Assembly: GCA_937967345.1 (NCBI GenBank)
Contig: CALBTN010000256.1
Location: 1 to 10,962 of the forward strand
Direction of reading: 5' to 3'
DNA: 10,962 nt
Origin: an uncultured Rubrivivax sp.
Lineage (GTDB): Bacteria > Pseudomonadota > Gammaproteobacteria > Burkholderiales > Burkholderiaceae_C
Below are positions 5,282-10,962 of this stretch, piece after piece (the first letter of the stretch is position 1; each line of letters starts with the position of its first letter). The translations under genes were made by a program, and so were the position numbers. The notes beneath the pieces are model-generated. The model was not told the origin of the DNA and searched no databases. It saw only the letters and a list, made by a program, of their open reading frames with translations.

Positions 5282-8050
5282 GTGACGGCGCCGCAGCGGC
5301 CCGCGGCAGCGCGGCTGCAAGGTCTGACGCTGCGCTACGGCAAGACGCTGGCGCTGCACGACGTCACGCTCGACCTTCCGGCCGGGCGCATGGTCGGGCT
5401 GATCGGGCCCGACGGTGTGGGCAAGTCCAGCCTGCTGGCGCTGGCGGCCGGGGCGCGCGCGCTGCAGCAGGGCAAGCTCGAGGTGCTCGGCGGCGACATG
5501 GCCTCGGCCGCGCACCGCACCCGCATCTGCCCGCGCATCGCCTACATGCCGCAGGGCCTGGGCCGCAACCTGTACCGCACGCTGTCGGTCGAGGAGAACC
5601 TGCAGTTCTTCGCCCGGCTGTTCGGCCACGGCGCGGCCGAGCGCCGCCGCCGCATCGACGACCTGACGCGCCGCACCGGCCTGCACCCCTTCCTGGATCG
5701 GCCGGCGGGCAAGCTGTCGGGCGGCATGAAGCAAAAGCTCGGGCTGTGCTGCGCGCTGATCCACGACCCCGAGCTGCTGATCCTGGACGAACCCACCACC
5801 GGCGTCGACCCGCTGGCGCGCGCGCAGTTCTGGGACCTGATCGGCCACATCCGCGAAAGCCAGCCGGGCATGAGCGTGTTCGTCGCCACCGCCTACATGG
5901 ACGAGGCGCAGCGTTTCGACTGGATCGTCAGCATGGACGCCGGCCGCGTGCTGGCCGCCGGCACGCCGGCCGAGCTGCTCGAGCGCACCGGCACCGACTC
6001 GCTCGAAGCCGCCTTCATCCAGCTGCTGCCCGAAGACAAGCGCCGCGGCCATGAGCCGGTGCGCATCCCGCCGCTGCAGGCCAGCGGCGACGACATCGCG
6101 ATCGAAGCGCAGGGCCTGACGATGCGCTTCGGCGACTTCGTCGCCGTCGACCACGTGAACCTGCGCATCCGGCGCGGCGAGATCTTCGGCTTCCTCGGCA
6201 GCAACGGCTGCGGCAAGTCGACCACGATGAAGATGCTGACCGGCCTGCTCGAAGCCAGCGAAGGCCAGGCCCGCCTGTTCGGCCAGCCGGTGGACGCCAG
6301 CGACATCGGCACGCGCCGGCGCGTGGGCTACATGTCGCAGGCCTTCTCGCTGTACGGCGAGCTGACGGTGCAGCAAAACCTGGTGCTGCACGCGCGGCTG
6401 TTCCACGTGGCCCATGACGAGATCGCCGCGCGCGTCGACGAGATGGTCGAGCGCTTCGGCCTGGGCGAGGTGCGCGCCAGCCTGCCGGAGAGCCTGCCGC
6501 TGGGCATGCGCCAGCGCCTGTCGCTGGCGGTGGCGATGGTGCACAAGCCCGAGCTGCTGATCCTGGACGAGCCGACCTCGGGCGTGGACCCTGTCGCGCG
6601 CGACGCCTTCTGGCGGCTGCTGGCCGAGTTGTCGCGCCGCGACCGCGTGACGATCTTCATCTCCACCCACTTCATGAACGAGGCCGAGCGCTGCGACCGC
6701 ATGTCGATGATGCACGCGGGCAAGGTGCTGGACAGCGACGCGCCGGCGGCGCTGGTGCAAAAGCGCGGCGCGGCAACGCTGGAGGAGGCCTTCATCGGCT
6801 ACCTGCTCGAAGCCGGCGGCGGCACCGCGCGGCCGCCGGCCGATCCACCGGCCGCTGGACCTGCCGCAGCGCCGGCCGCAGCGCCGACTGCGATCGCGCC
6901 TGCACTGCCGCAACGCCCTGCCCGCTTCAGCCTGCGCCGGCTGCTGAGCTACAGCTGGCGCGAATCGCTGGAACTGCAGCGAGACCCGGTGCGCTTCACG
7001 CTGGCGCTGCTGGGCACGTTGCTGCTGATGTTCGTGATGGGCTTTGGCATCAGCATGGACGTCGAGGACCTCAGCTTCGCCGTGCTCGACCGCGACCACA
7101 CCGCCGCCAGCCGCGAATACGTCGACAACCTGTCGGGCTCGCGCTACTTCGTCGAGCACCCGCCGGCGGCCGACAGCGCCGAACTCGACCGCCGCATGCG
7201 CGCCGGCGAACTGGCGCTGGCGCTGGAGATCCCGCCCGGCTTCGCGCGCGACCTTGGCCGCGGCGCCGCGGTGCAGATCGGCGCCTGGATCGACGGCTCG
7301 ATGCCCGCGCGCGCCGAGACCGTCGCCGGCTACGTGCAGGGCATGCACCAGGGCTGGCTGGCCGAGCGCGCGCTGGCGCGCACCGGCAATGTGGCAGCGG
7401 CCGCGCCGGCCCGCATCGAGACGCGCTTTCGCTACAACCCCGACGTGCAGAGCCTGCCGGCGATGGTGCCGGCGGTGATCCCGCTGCTGCTGATGATGAT
7501 CCCGGCGATGCTCGGCGCGCTGGCGGTGGTGCGCGAAAAAGAGCTGGGCTCGATCCTGAACCTGTACACCACGCCGGTGACGCGCAGCGAGTTCCTGCTC
7601 GGCAAGCAGCTGCCCTACGTGGTACTGGCGCTGCTGAACTTCCTGCTGATGGTGCTGCTGGCGGTGACGGTGTTCGGCGTGCCGGTCACCGGCAGCTTTG
7701 CCGTGCTGCTCGCCGGCGCGCTGCTGTACGTGATCTGCGCCACCGGCATCGGCATGCTGGCGTCCAGCTTCACGCGCAGCCAGGTCGCGGCGATCTTCCT
7801 GGCGATGATCGGCTCGATCATCCCGGCGACGCAGTACTCGGGCCTGATCGACCCGGTCAGCTCGATGGACGGCGTGGGCCGCGTCATCGGCAGCATCTAC
7901 CCGAGCGCGCACTTCATCGACATCAGCCGCGGCGTGTTCAACAAGGCGCTGGGATTCGAGGATCTGCGCGGCTCGCTGCGCGCGCTGGCGCTGGCGGTGC
8001 CGGTGATCCTGCTGCTGTCGATCGCGCTGCTGAAGAAGCAGGAGCGCTGA
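5282..8050 (+). CDS. rbbA: RbbA-like fused ABC protein: two ATPase domains plus ABC-2 permease
   Basis: This 922-residue protein fuses two nucleotide-binding domains to one ABC-2 membrane domain, the build and size of E. coli RbbA (about 911 residues), annotated as a ribosome-associated ATPase/transporter. NBD1 (about 10-250) has Walker A GPDGVGKSS (42-50), signature LSGGM (145-149) and Walker B LLILDEP (165-171), but Ala204 replaces the H-loop histidine. NBD2 (about 272-508) has GSNGCGKSTT (306-315), a degenerate signature LPLGM (405-409), LLILDEP (425-431) and His463. An Ala/Pro-rich linker (511-547) leads to a permease with membrane segments near 572-592, 731-750, 778-798, 805-827, 834-850 and 900-917, and a periplasmic loop between the first two. 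I chose GTG at 5282 because GGAG (5270-5273) lies 8 nt upstream and the next in-frame Met (residue 37) is inside NBD1. It starts 5 bp after the adaptor gene and ends 9 bp before the permease. Drug or small-molecule export is the likely role; ribosome binding is not evident from sequence. Confidence 0.9.
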   Translation: MTAPQRPAAARLQGLTLRYGKTLALHDVTLDLPAGRMVGLIGPDGVGKSSLLALAAGARALQQGKLEVLGGDMASAAHRTRICPRIAYMPQGLGRNLYRTLSVEENLQFFARLFGHGAAERRRRIDDLTRRTGLHPFLDRPAGKLSGGMKQKLGLCCALIHDPELLILDEPTTGVDPLARAQFWDLIGHIRESQPGMSVFVATAYMDEAQRFDWIVSMDAGRVLAAGTPAELLERTGTDSLEAAFIQLLPEDKRRGHEPVRIPPLQASGDDIAIEAQGLTMRFGDFVAVDHVNLRIRRGEIFGFLGSNGCGKSTTMKMLTGLLEASEGQARLFGQPVDASDIGTRRRVGYMSQAFSLYGELTVQQNLVLHARLFHVAHDEIAARVDEMVERFGLGEVRASLPESLPLGMRQRLSLAVAMVHKPELLILDEPTSGVDPVARDAFWRLLAELSRRDRVTIFISTHFMNEAERCDRMSMMHAGKVLDSDAPAALVQKRGAATLEEAFIGYLLEAGGGTARPPADPPAAGPAAAPAAAPTAIAPALPQRPARFSLRRLLSYSWRESLELQRDPVRFTLALLGTLLLMFVMGFGISMDVEDLSFAVLDRDHTAASREYVDNLSGSRYFVEHPPAADSAELDRRMRAGELALALEIPPGFARDLGRGAAVQIGAWIDGSMPARAETVAGYVQGMHQGWLAERALARTGNVAAAAPARIETRFRYNPDVQSLPAMVPAVIPLLLMMIPAMLGALAVVREKELGSILNLYTTPVTRSEFLLGKQLPYVVLALLNFLLMVLLAVTVFGVPVTGSFAVLLAGALLYVICATGIGMLASSFTRSQVAAIFLAMIGSIIPATQYSGLIDPVSSMDGVGRVIGSIYPSAHFIDISRGVFNKALGFEDLRGSLRALALAVPVILLLSIALLKKQER

Positions 8051-8059
8051 GGGCCCGTG

Positions 8060-9187
8060 ATGCACCGCTGGCTGCGCAACATCTGGCATTTGGGCGTCAA
8101 GGAGCTGTGGGGGCTGTGGCGCGACCCGGCGATGCTGGTGCTGATCGCCTTCATGTTCGGCTTTTCGGTGTACTCCGGCGCGCGCTCGATGCCCGAGACG
8201 CTGAACCGCGCGCCGATCGCCATCGTCGACGAGGACGCCTCGCCGCTGTCCGGCCGCATCGCCGCGGCCTTCTACCCGCCGCAGTTCATGCCGCCGTCGA
8301 TGATCGCGCTGCAGCAGCTCGACCGCGGCATGGACGCCGGCGTCTACACCTTCGCGCTGGTGATCCCGGTGAACTTCCAGCGCGACGTGCTCGCTGGACG
8401 CGCGCCGGCGCTGCAGCTCAACGTCGACGCCACGCGCATGTCGCAGGCCTTCAACGGCGCCGGCTCGATCCAGCAGATCGTGCAAGGCGAGGTCGCGGCC
8501 TTCGTGCAGCGCTACCGCGGCAGCCCGGCGGCACCGGTGGAGCTGGCGCTGCGCGCGCGCTTCAACCCGACCCTGGACAAGGGCTGGTTCGGCGCGATGA
8601 CGCAGCTGATCAACAACGTGACGATGGTGTCGATCCTGCTGTGCGGCGCGGCGCTGATCCGCGAGCGCGAGCACGGCACTATCGAGCACCTGCTGGCGAT
8701 GCCGGTCACGCCCACCGAGATCATGCTGTCGAAGGTGTGGTCGATGGGGCTGGTGGTGCTGGTGGCGGTGGCGGCGTCGCTGCAGTTCGTGGTCAAGGGG
8801 CTGGTCGGCGTGCCGGTCGAGGGCTCGACCGCGCTGTTCCTGCTGACCACCGCGCTGCACCTGTTCGCGACCACCGCGATGGGCATCTTCATGGCGACGA
8901 TGACGCGTTCGATGCCGCAGTTCGCGCTGCTGATGATCCTGGTGCTGCTGCCGCTGCAGATGCTGTCGGGCGGCAGCACGCCGCGCGAGAGCATGCCGCT
9001 GCTGGTGCAGCACCTGATGCTGGCCGCGCCGACCACGCACTTCACCATCGCCGGCCAGGCGATCCTGTTCCGCGGCGCGGGGCTGGACATCGTCTGGCCG
9101 CAGCTGTCGTGGCTGGCGGCGATCGGCGGCGTGTTCTTCGCCGTCGCGCTGCGCCGCTTCCGGCGCACGATCAGCCAGATGGCTTGA
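8060..9187 (+). CDS. yhhJ: ABC-2 type permease, YhhJ-like
   Basis: This 375-residue inner-membrane permease matches E. coli YhhJ in length and position. A first membrane segment (about 23-40) is followed by a large periplasmic domain (about 45-180, from IAIVDEDASPLSGRIA), then five clustered segments near 182-200, 229-250, 262-282, 287-304 and 350-364. The cytoplasmic elbow REREHGTIEHLLAMPVTPTE (201-220) is the classic ABC-2 coupling motif and parallels REKELGSILNLYTTPVTRSE in the preceding RbbA-like protein. The two permeases probably pair to form one channel energised by the fused ATPases. GTG (8057) and ATG (8060) are adjacent; I chose ATG because GAGGG (8049-8053) is then 6 nt away rather than 3. 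The gene starts 9 bp after the upstream stop, so the three exporter genes form one operon. No gene for the outer-membrane partner follows. Confidence 0.91.
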   Translation: MHRWLRNIWHLGVKELWGLWRDPAMLVLIAFMFGFSVYSGARSMPETLNRAPIAIVDEDASPLSGRIAAAFYPPQFMPPSMIALQQLDRGMDAGVYTFALVIPVNFQRDVLAGRAPALQLNVDATRMSQAFNGAGSIQQIVQGEVAAFVQRYRGSPAAPVELALRARFNPTLDKGWFGAMTQLINNVTMVSILLCGAALIREREHGTIEHLLAMPVTPTEIMLSKVWSMGLVVLVAVAASLQFVVKGLVGVPVEGSTALFLLTTALHLFATTAMGIFMATMTRSMPQFALLMILVLLPLQMLSGGSTPRESMPLLVQHLMLAAPTTHFTIAGQAILFRGAGLDIVWPQLSWLAAIGGVFFAVALRRFRRTISQMA

Positions 9188-9313
9188 AGCGGCATGCGCC
9201 CGGGCGGCGGCCTGTGGCACGATCACCGCAGCCCCGCCGCCCTCGCCGCCCGATGCTTCGATGAACACGCGCGACCGCATCCGCACCCCGCGCAAGATGC
9301 GCAGCGCCGCCCC
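9188..9313. other. Short intergenic gap between the exporter and the MOSC gene
   Basis: This 126-bp gap shows no terminator-like hairpin with a T tract after the permease stop. It holds a sequence resembling a sigma-54 -24/-12 element (listed separately) and an 18-codon reading frame (9261-9317) whose TGA overlaps the MOSC ATG. That frame has no ribosome binding site and I do not call it a gene. Confidence 0.5.
9215..9230 (+). promoter_or_regulatory. Possible sigma-54 (-24/-12) promoter-like sequence
   Basis: TGGCACG-ATCA-CCGCA matches the consensus TGGCACG-N4-TTGCA at every fixed position except CC for TT, with the required GG and GC ten bases apart. It lies about 85 bp upstream of the MOSC ATG. 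In a GC-rich genome such near-matches arise by chance, and no activator site was identified. Confidence 0.2.
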
Positions 9314-10045
9314 ATGAGCGTGCCCCAGCCGCGCGTGCGCGAAGTGCGCACCGGCCGGGTGCGCACGCTGGCGCGGCCCGGCGTGCGCAGCGCCATCGAC
9401 AAGCAGCCGGTCGACGGGCCGATCGCGGTGGGCGCGCTGGGCCTGGCCGGCGACGAGCAGGGTGACCTGGCGATCCACGGCGGCCCCGACAAGGCGGTGC
9501 ATCTGTACGCCTGGGCGCACTACGCGGCCTGGCGCGCCGAGCTGCCCGGCTGCGCGGTGCTGCAGCGCCCCGGCGCCTTCGGCGAGAACCTCAGCGTCGA
9601 CGGGCTGATCGAGGCCGACGTGTGCATCGGCGACCGCTGGCGCGTCGGCAGCACGCTGCTGGAGGTGAGCCAAGGGCGTCAGCCATGCTGGAAGCTCAAC
9701 CTGCGCTTCGGTGTGGCCGACATGGCGGCGCGGGTGCAGGACTCGCTGCGCGCCGGCTGGTACTGCCGGGTCGTCGAGGCCGGCACGCTGGCGACAGGCG
9801 ATGCCCTGCAGCTGCTAAGCCGTCCGCACCCGGCGTGGCCGATCGCGCGGCTGCTGGCGCTGATCAAGGACCGCGCCTGCGCGCCGCGCGAGCTGGCCGA
9901 GGTGCTGGAGCTGCCGCTGACGGCGTCGTGGCGGCGGCTGTTCGGCCGCAGGCTGGAACACGGCGCGGTCGAGGACTGGACGCGCCGCATGCAGTCGGCC
10001 GAGCACCCTGTTGGCGATGACGCGACGCGCGATGCGCGACGGTAG
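9314..10045 (+). CDS. MOSC-domain protein, YiiM-like
   Basis: This 243-residue cytoplasmic protein carries a MOSC domain, the molybdenum-cofactor sulfurase C-terminal fold. YiiM-type members bind a molybdenum or similar cofactor and reduce N-hydroxylated bases such as 6-hydroxylaminopurine. Diagnostic blocks are GDEQGDLAIHGGPDKAVHLY (46-65), GAFGENLSVDGL (87-98) and LEVSQGRQPCWKLNLRFG (116-133), with the conserved cysteine at 125. The region after 170 is the C-terminal helical extension seen in YiiM (E. coli protein about 224 residues). I start at ATG 9314 (MSVPQPRVREV) because homology-like sequence begins there. The longer frame from ATG 9194 adds a His/Arg/Pro-rich stretch with no family resemblance. 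The ribosome binding site is weak either way. The gene lies 126 bp after the exporter and converges on the crotonase gene, so it may be independent of both. The exact substrate is not known. Confidence 0.88.
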   Translation: MSVPQPRVREVRTGRVRTLARPGVRSAIDKQPVDGPIAVGALGLAGDEQGDLAIHGGPDKAVHLYAWAHYAAWRAELPGCAVLQRPGAFGENLSVDGLIEADVCIGDRWRVGSTLLEVSQGRQPCWKLNLRFGVADMAARVQDSLRAGWYCRVVEAGTLATGDALQLLSRPHPAWPIARLLALIKDRACAPRELAEVLELPLTASWRRLFGRRLEHGAVEDWTRRMQSAEHPVGDDATRDARR

Positions 10046-10082
10046 CCCGCACCCGAGCGAGTGGCCGGGCGCGTAGCGCGCC
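10045..10082. terminator. Possible bidirectional hairpin between convergent genes
   Basis: The 38-bp convergent gap holds GGCGCG-TAG-CGCGCC (10068-10082), a 6-bp stem with a 3-nt loop, and a second possible stem GCCCG/CGGGC (10045-10049 with 10066-10070). Neither has a T tract on either strand, so a rho-independent terminator is not shown. In such GC-rich DNA short stems are common. Confidence 0.3.
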
Positions 10083-10083
10083 G

Positions 10084-10869
10084 TCAGCGCGGCGCCCAGG
10101 CCGGCGGCCGCTTGTCGATGAAGGCCTGCACGCCTTCGAGCGCGGCCTCGTCCATCATGTTGCAGGCCATCGTCGCTTCGGCGTCGGCGTAGGCGGCCTC
10201 GATGCCGGCCTCGAGCTGGCGGTAGAACAGCTGCTTGCCGCGCGCGATCGAGATGCGCGGCTTGGCGACGATCGCCGCGGCCAGCGTGTCGACCTCGGCG
10301 TCCAGCCGCTCGGCATCGGCGACGCGGTTCACCAGCCCCTTGGCCAGCGCCTCTTCGGCGCTGATGAACTCGCCGGTGACCAGCATCTCGAAGGCCGCCT
10401 TGCGCTGCAGGTTGCGGCTCAAGGCCACGCCCGGCGTCGAGCAGAACAACCCCACGGTGATGCCGCTGACCGCAAAGCGCGCGTCGCGCGCGGCCACCGC
10501 CAGATCGCACATCGCCACCAACTGGCAGCCGGCCGCAGTGGCGATGCCGTGCACGCGCGCGATCACCGGCACCGGCAGCTTCTGGATCGTCATCATCATG
10601 CGGCCGCACTGCGCGAACAGGCTTTCGTAGTAGCCCAGCGTCGGTGCGGCGCGCATCTCCTTCAGGTCGTGCCCGGCGCAGAAGGCGCGGCCGGCGGCGG
10701 CGATCACCACCACCCGCGCCGCGTCGTCGGCGGCAACCCGATCCAGCTCGCGCTGCAGCGCGGCGAGCATGGCTTCGGACAGCGCATTGAACGCCGTCGG
10801 CCGGTTCAGCGTCAGCGTGACCACGCCGCGCGCGTCGCGCGTGTTCAGCACCAGCGGGGCGTCAGTCAT
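10084..10869 (-). CDS. Enoyl-CoA hydratase/isomerase family (crotonase), ECHDC3-like
   Basis: This 261-residue protein has the crotonase fold, which binds acyl-CoA thioesters. The first oxyanion-hole segment is AFCAGHDLKEM (62-72) and the second GIATAAGCQL (108-117). The stretch TAAGCQLVAMCDLAVA and VGLFCSTPGVALSR (about 139-152) resemble human ECHDC3 more than classical hydratases. By alignment with rat enoyl-CoA hydratase, the catalytic Glu144 and Glu164 correspond to Gln116 and Gly136. Ordinary hydration of enoyl-CoA is therefore unlikely, and a thioesterase, lyase or other CoA-binding role is open. Length is normal. ATG at 10869 is supported by AGGAGG with a 6-nt spacer. The gene starts 10 bp after the stop of an upstream acyl-CoA ligase on the same strand, so the two form an operon. 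It converges on the MOSC gene. Confidence 0.91.
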   Translation of the reverse strand: MTDAPLVLNTRDARGVVTLTLNRPTAFNALSEAMLAALQRELDRVAADDAARVVVIAAAGRAFCAGHDLKEMRAAPTLGYYESLFAQCGRMMMTIQKLPVPVIARVHGIATAAGCQLVAMCDLAVAARDARFAVSGITVGLFCSTPGVALSRNLQRKAAFEMLVTGEFISAEEALAKGLVNRVADAERLDAEVDTLAAAIVAKPRISIARGKQLFYRQLEAGIEAAYADAEATMACNMMDEAALEGVQAFIDKRPPAWAPR

Positions 10870-10875
10870 GGCGGG

Positions 10876-10881
10876 CCTCCT
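10876..10881 (-). promoter_or_regulatory. Ribosome binding site of the crotonase gene, overlapping the ligase stop
   Basis: A perfect AGGAGG on the minus strand sits 6 nt before the crotonase ATG and shares bases with the TAG stop of the preceding ligase. Ribosomes finishing the ligase would end on this site, favouring coupled translation. Confidence 0.8.
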
Positions 10882-10962
10882 ACTCGATCTCCGAGGCGCT
10901 CTTCGCGCGCTCGCGCAGCTGGAACTTCTGGATCTTGCCGGTGCTGGTCTTGGGGATCGGCT
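10880..10962 (-). CDS. AMP-forming acyl-CoA ligase, C-terminal 26 codons, cut by the right edge
   Basis: Only the last 26 codons are visible. They read PIPKTSTGKIQKFQLRERAK followed by SASEIE and TAG. PKTSTGKIQK is the C-terminal catalytic-lysine motif of AMP-forming acyl-CoA synthetases, and the ending KFQLRERAKS is typical of the medium-chain/acyl-CoA synthetase group. The catalytic Lys (in TGK) is present and lies in a PX4GK context, like the other ligase in this window. The gene is upstream of the ECHDC3-like crotonase and probably in the same operon. Substrate and full length cannot be judged from this fragment. Confidence 0.85.
   Translation of the reverse strand, partial: PIPKTSTGKIQKFQLRERAKSASEIE

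Noticed and set aside
8107..9264. 385-codon plus-strand frame overlapping the YhhJ-like permease
   Set aside because: It is a shadow frame dominated by Arg, Ala and Gly, with no membrane segments; the permease frame has clear ABC-2 features.
9194..9313. Longer MOSC start at ATG 9194
   Set aside because: The 40 extra residues are His/Pro/Arg-rich and unlike YiiM proteins; ATG 9314 fits the domain boundary.
9261..9317. 18-codon frame whose TGA overlaps the MOSC ATG, possible leader peptide
   Set aside because: It has no ribosome binding site and no attenuator-like structure or codon run; the overlap could be chance.
4952..9673. A 1573-codon open frame on the minus strand, rich in His, Arg, Gln and Ala
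   Set aside because: It is antisense to three clear exporter genes and the MOSC gene. Its composition is what reverse-reading of GC-rich codons gives, and it shows no domain motif.

Overview
The window is very GC-rich, with strong third-position G/C and long spurious antisense reading frames. Together with the ParC sequence, this suggests a betaproteobacterium of the order Burkholderiales (Rubrivivax, Ideonella, Leptothrix or Comamonadaceae-like). That placement is inferred from composition and protein flavour, not from a marker-gene search. I see no tRNA, rRNA, CRISPR array, IS element, phage gene or attachment site.

Left block, minus strand, about 1-3292. In transcription order it holds a GNAT acetyltransferase, an AMP-forming acyl-CoA ligase (the two overlap by 4 bp), a 65-bp gap with a perfect inverted repeat, a VapB (AbrB/MazE-fold) antitoxin and VapC (PIN) toxin pair (also overlapping by 4 bp), and then the first 116 codons of parC, the topoisomerase IV A subunit, which runs off the left edge. 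A toxin-antitoxin cassette therefore sits between a fatty-acid activation operon and an essential topoisomerase gene, all in one direction.

Central block, plus strand, 3464-9187. It begins with a helical, phasin-like protein of unknown function and continues with three tightly packed genes. These are an inner-membrane HlyD-type adaptor (YhiI-like), a fused double-ATPase/permease (RbbA-like) and a second ABC-2 permease (YhhJ-like). They match the order of the E. coli yhiI-rbbA-yhhJ locus and would together make a complete ABC exporter with two NBDs, two TMDs and a periplasmic adaptor. No TolC-type outer-membrane gene is in the window. In the RbbA-like protein, the lost H-loop histidine of NBD1 and the degenerate signature of NBD2 fall in the same composite ATP site, so the pump looks asymmetric.

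Right block. A plus-strand MOSC (YiiM-like) protein at 9314-10045 converges on a minus-strand pair: the last 26 codons of a second AMP-forming acyl-CoA ligase (entering from the right edge), then an ECHDC3-type crotonase that lacks both classical catalytic glutamates.

Most of the window consists of recognisable families. The points that most deserve a second look are the vapBC insertion next to parC with its palindromic operator, the asymmetric RbbA-like ATPase, the GNAT/acyl-CoA ligase pair carrying a Pat-type PX4GK motif, the crotonase without catalytic glutamates, and the uncharacterised helical protein ahead of the exporter. I do not see a wholly new multi-gene system.
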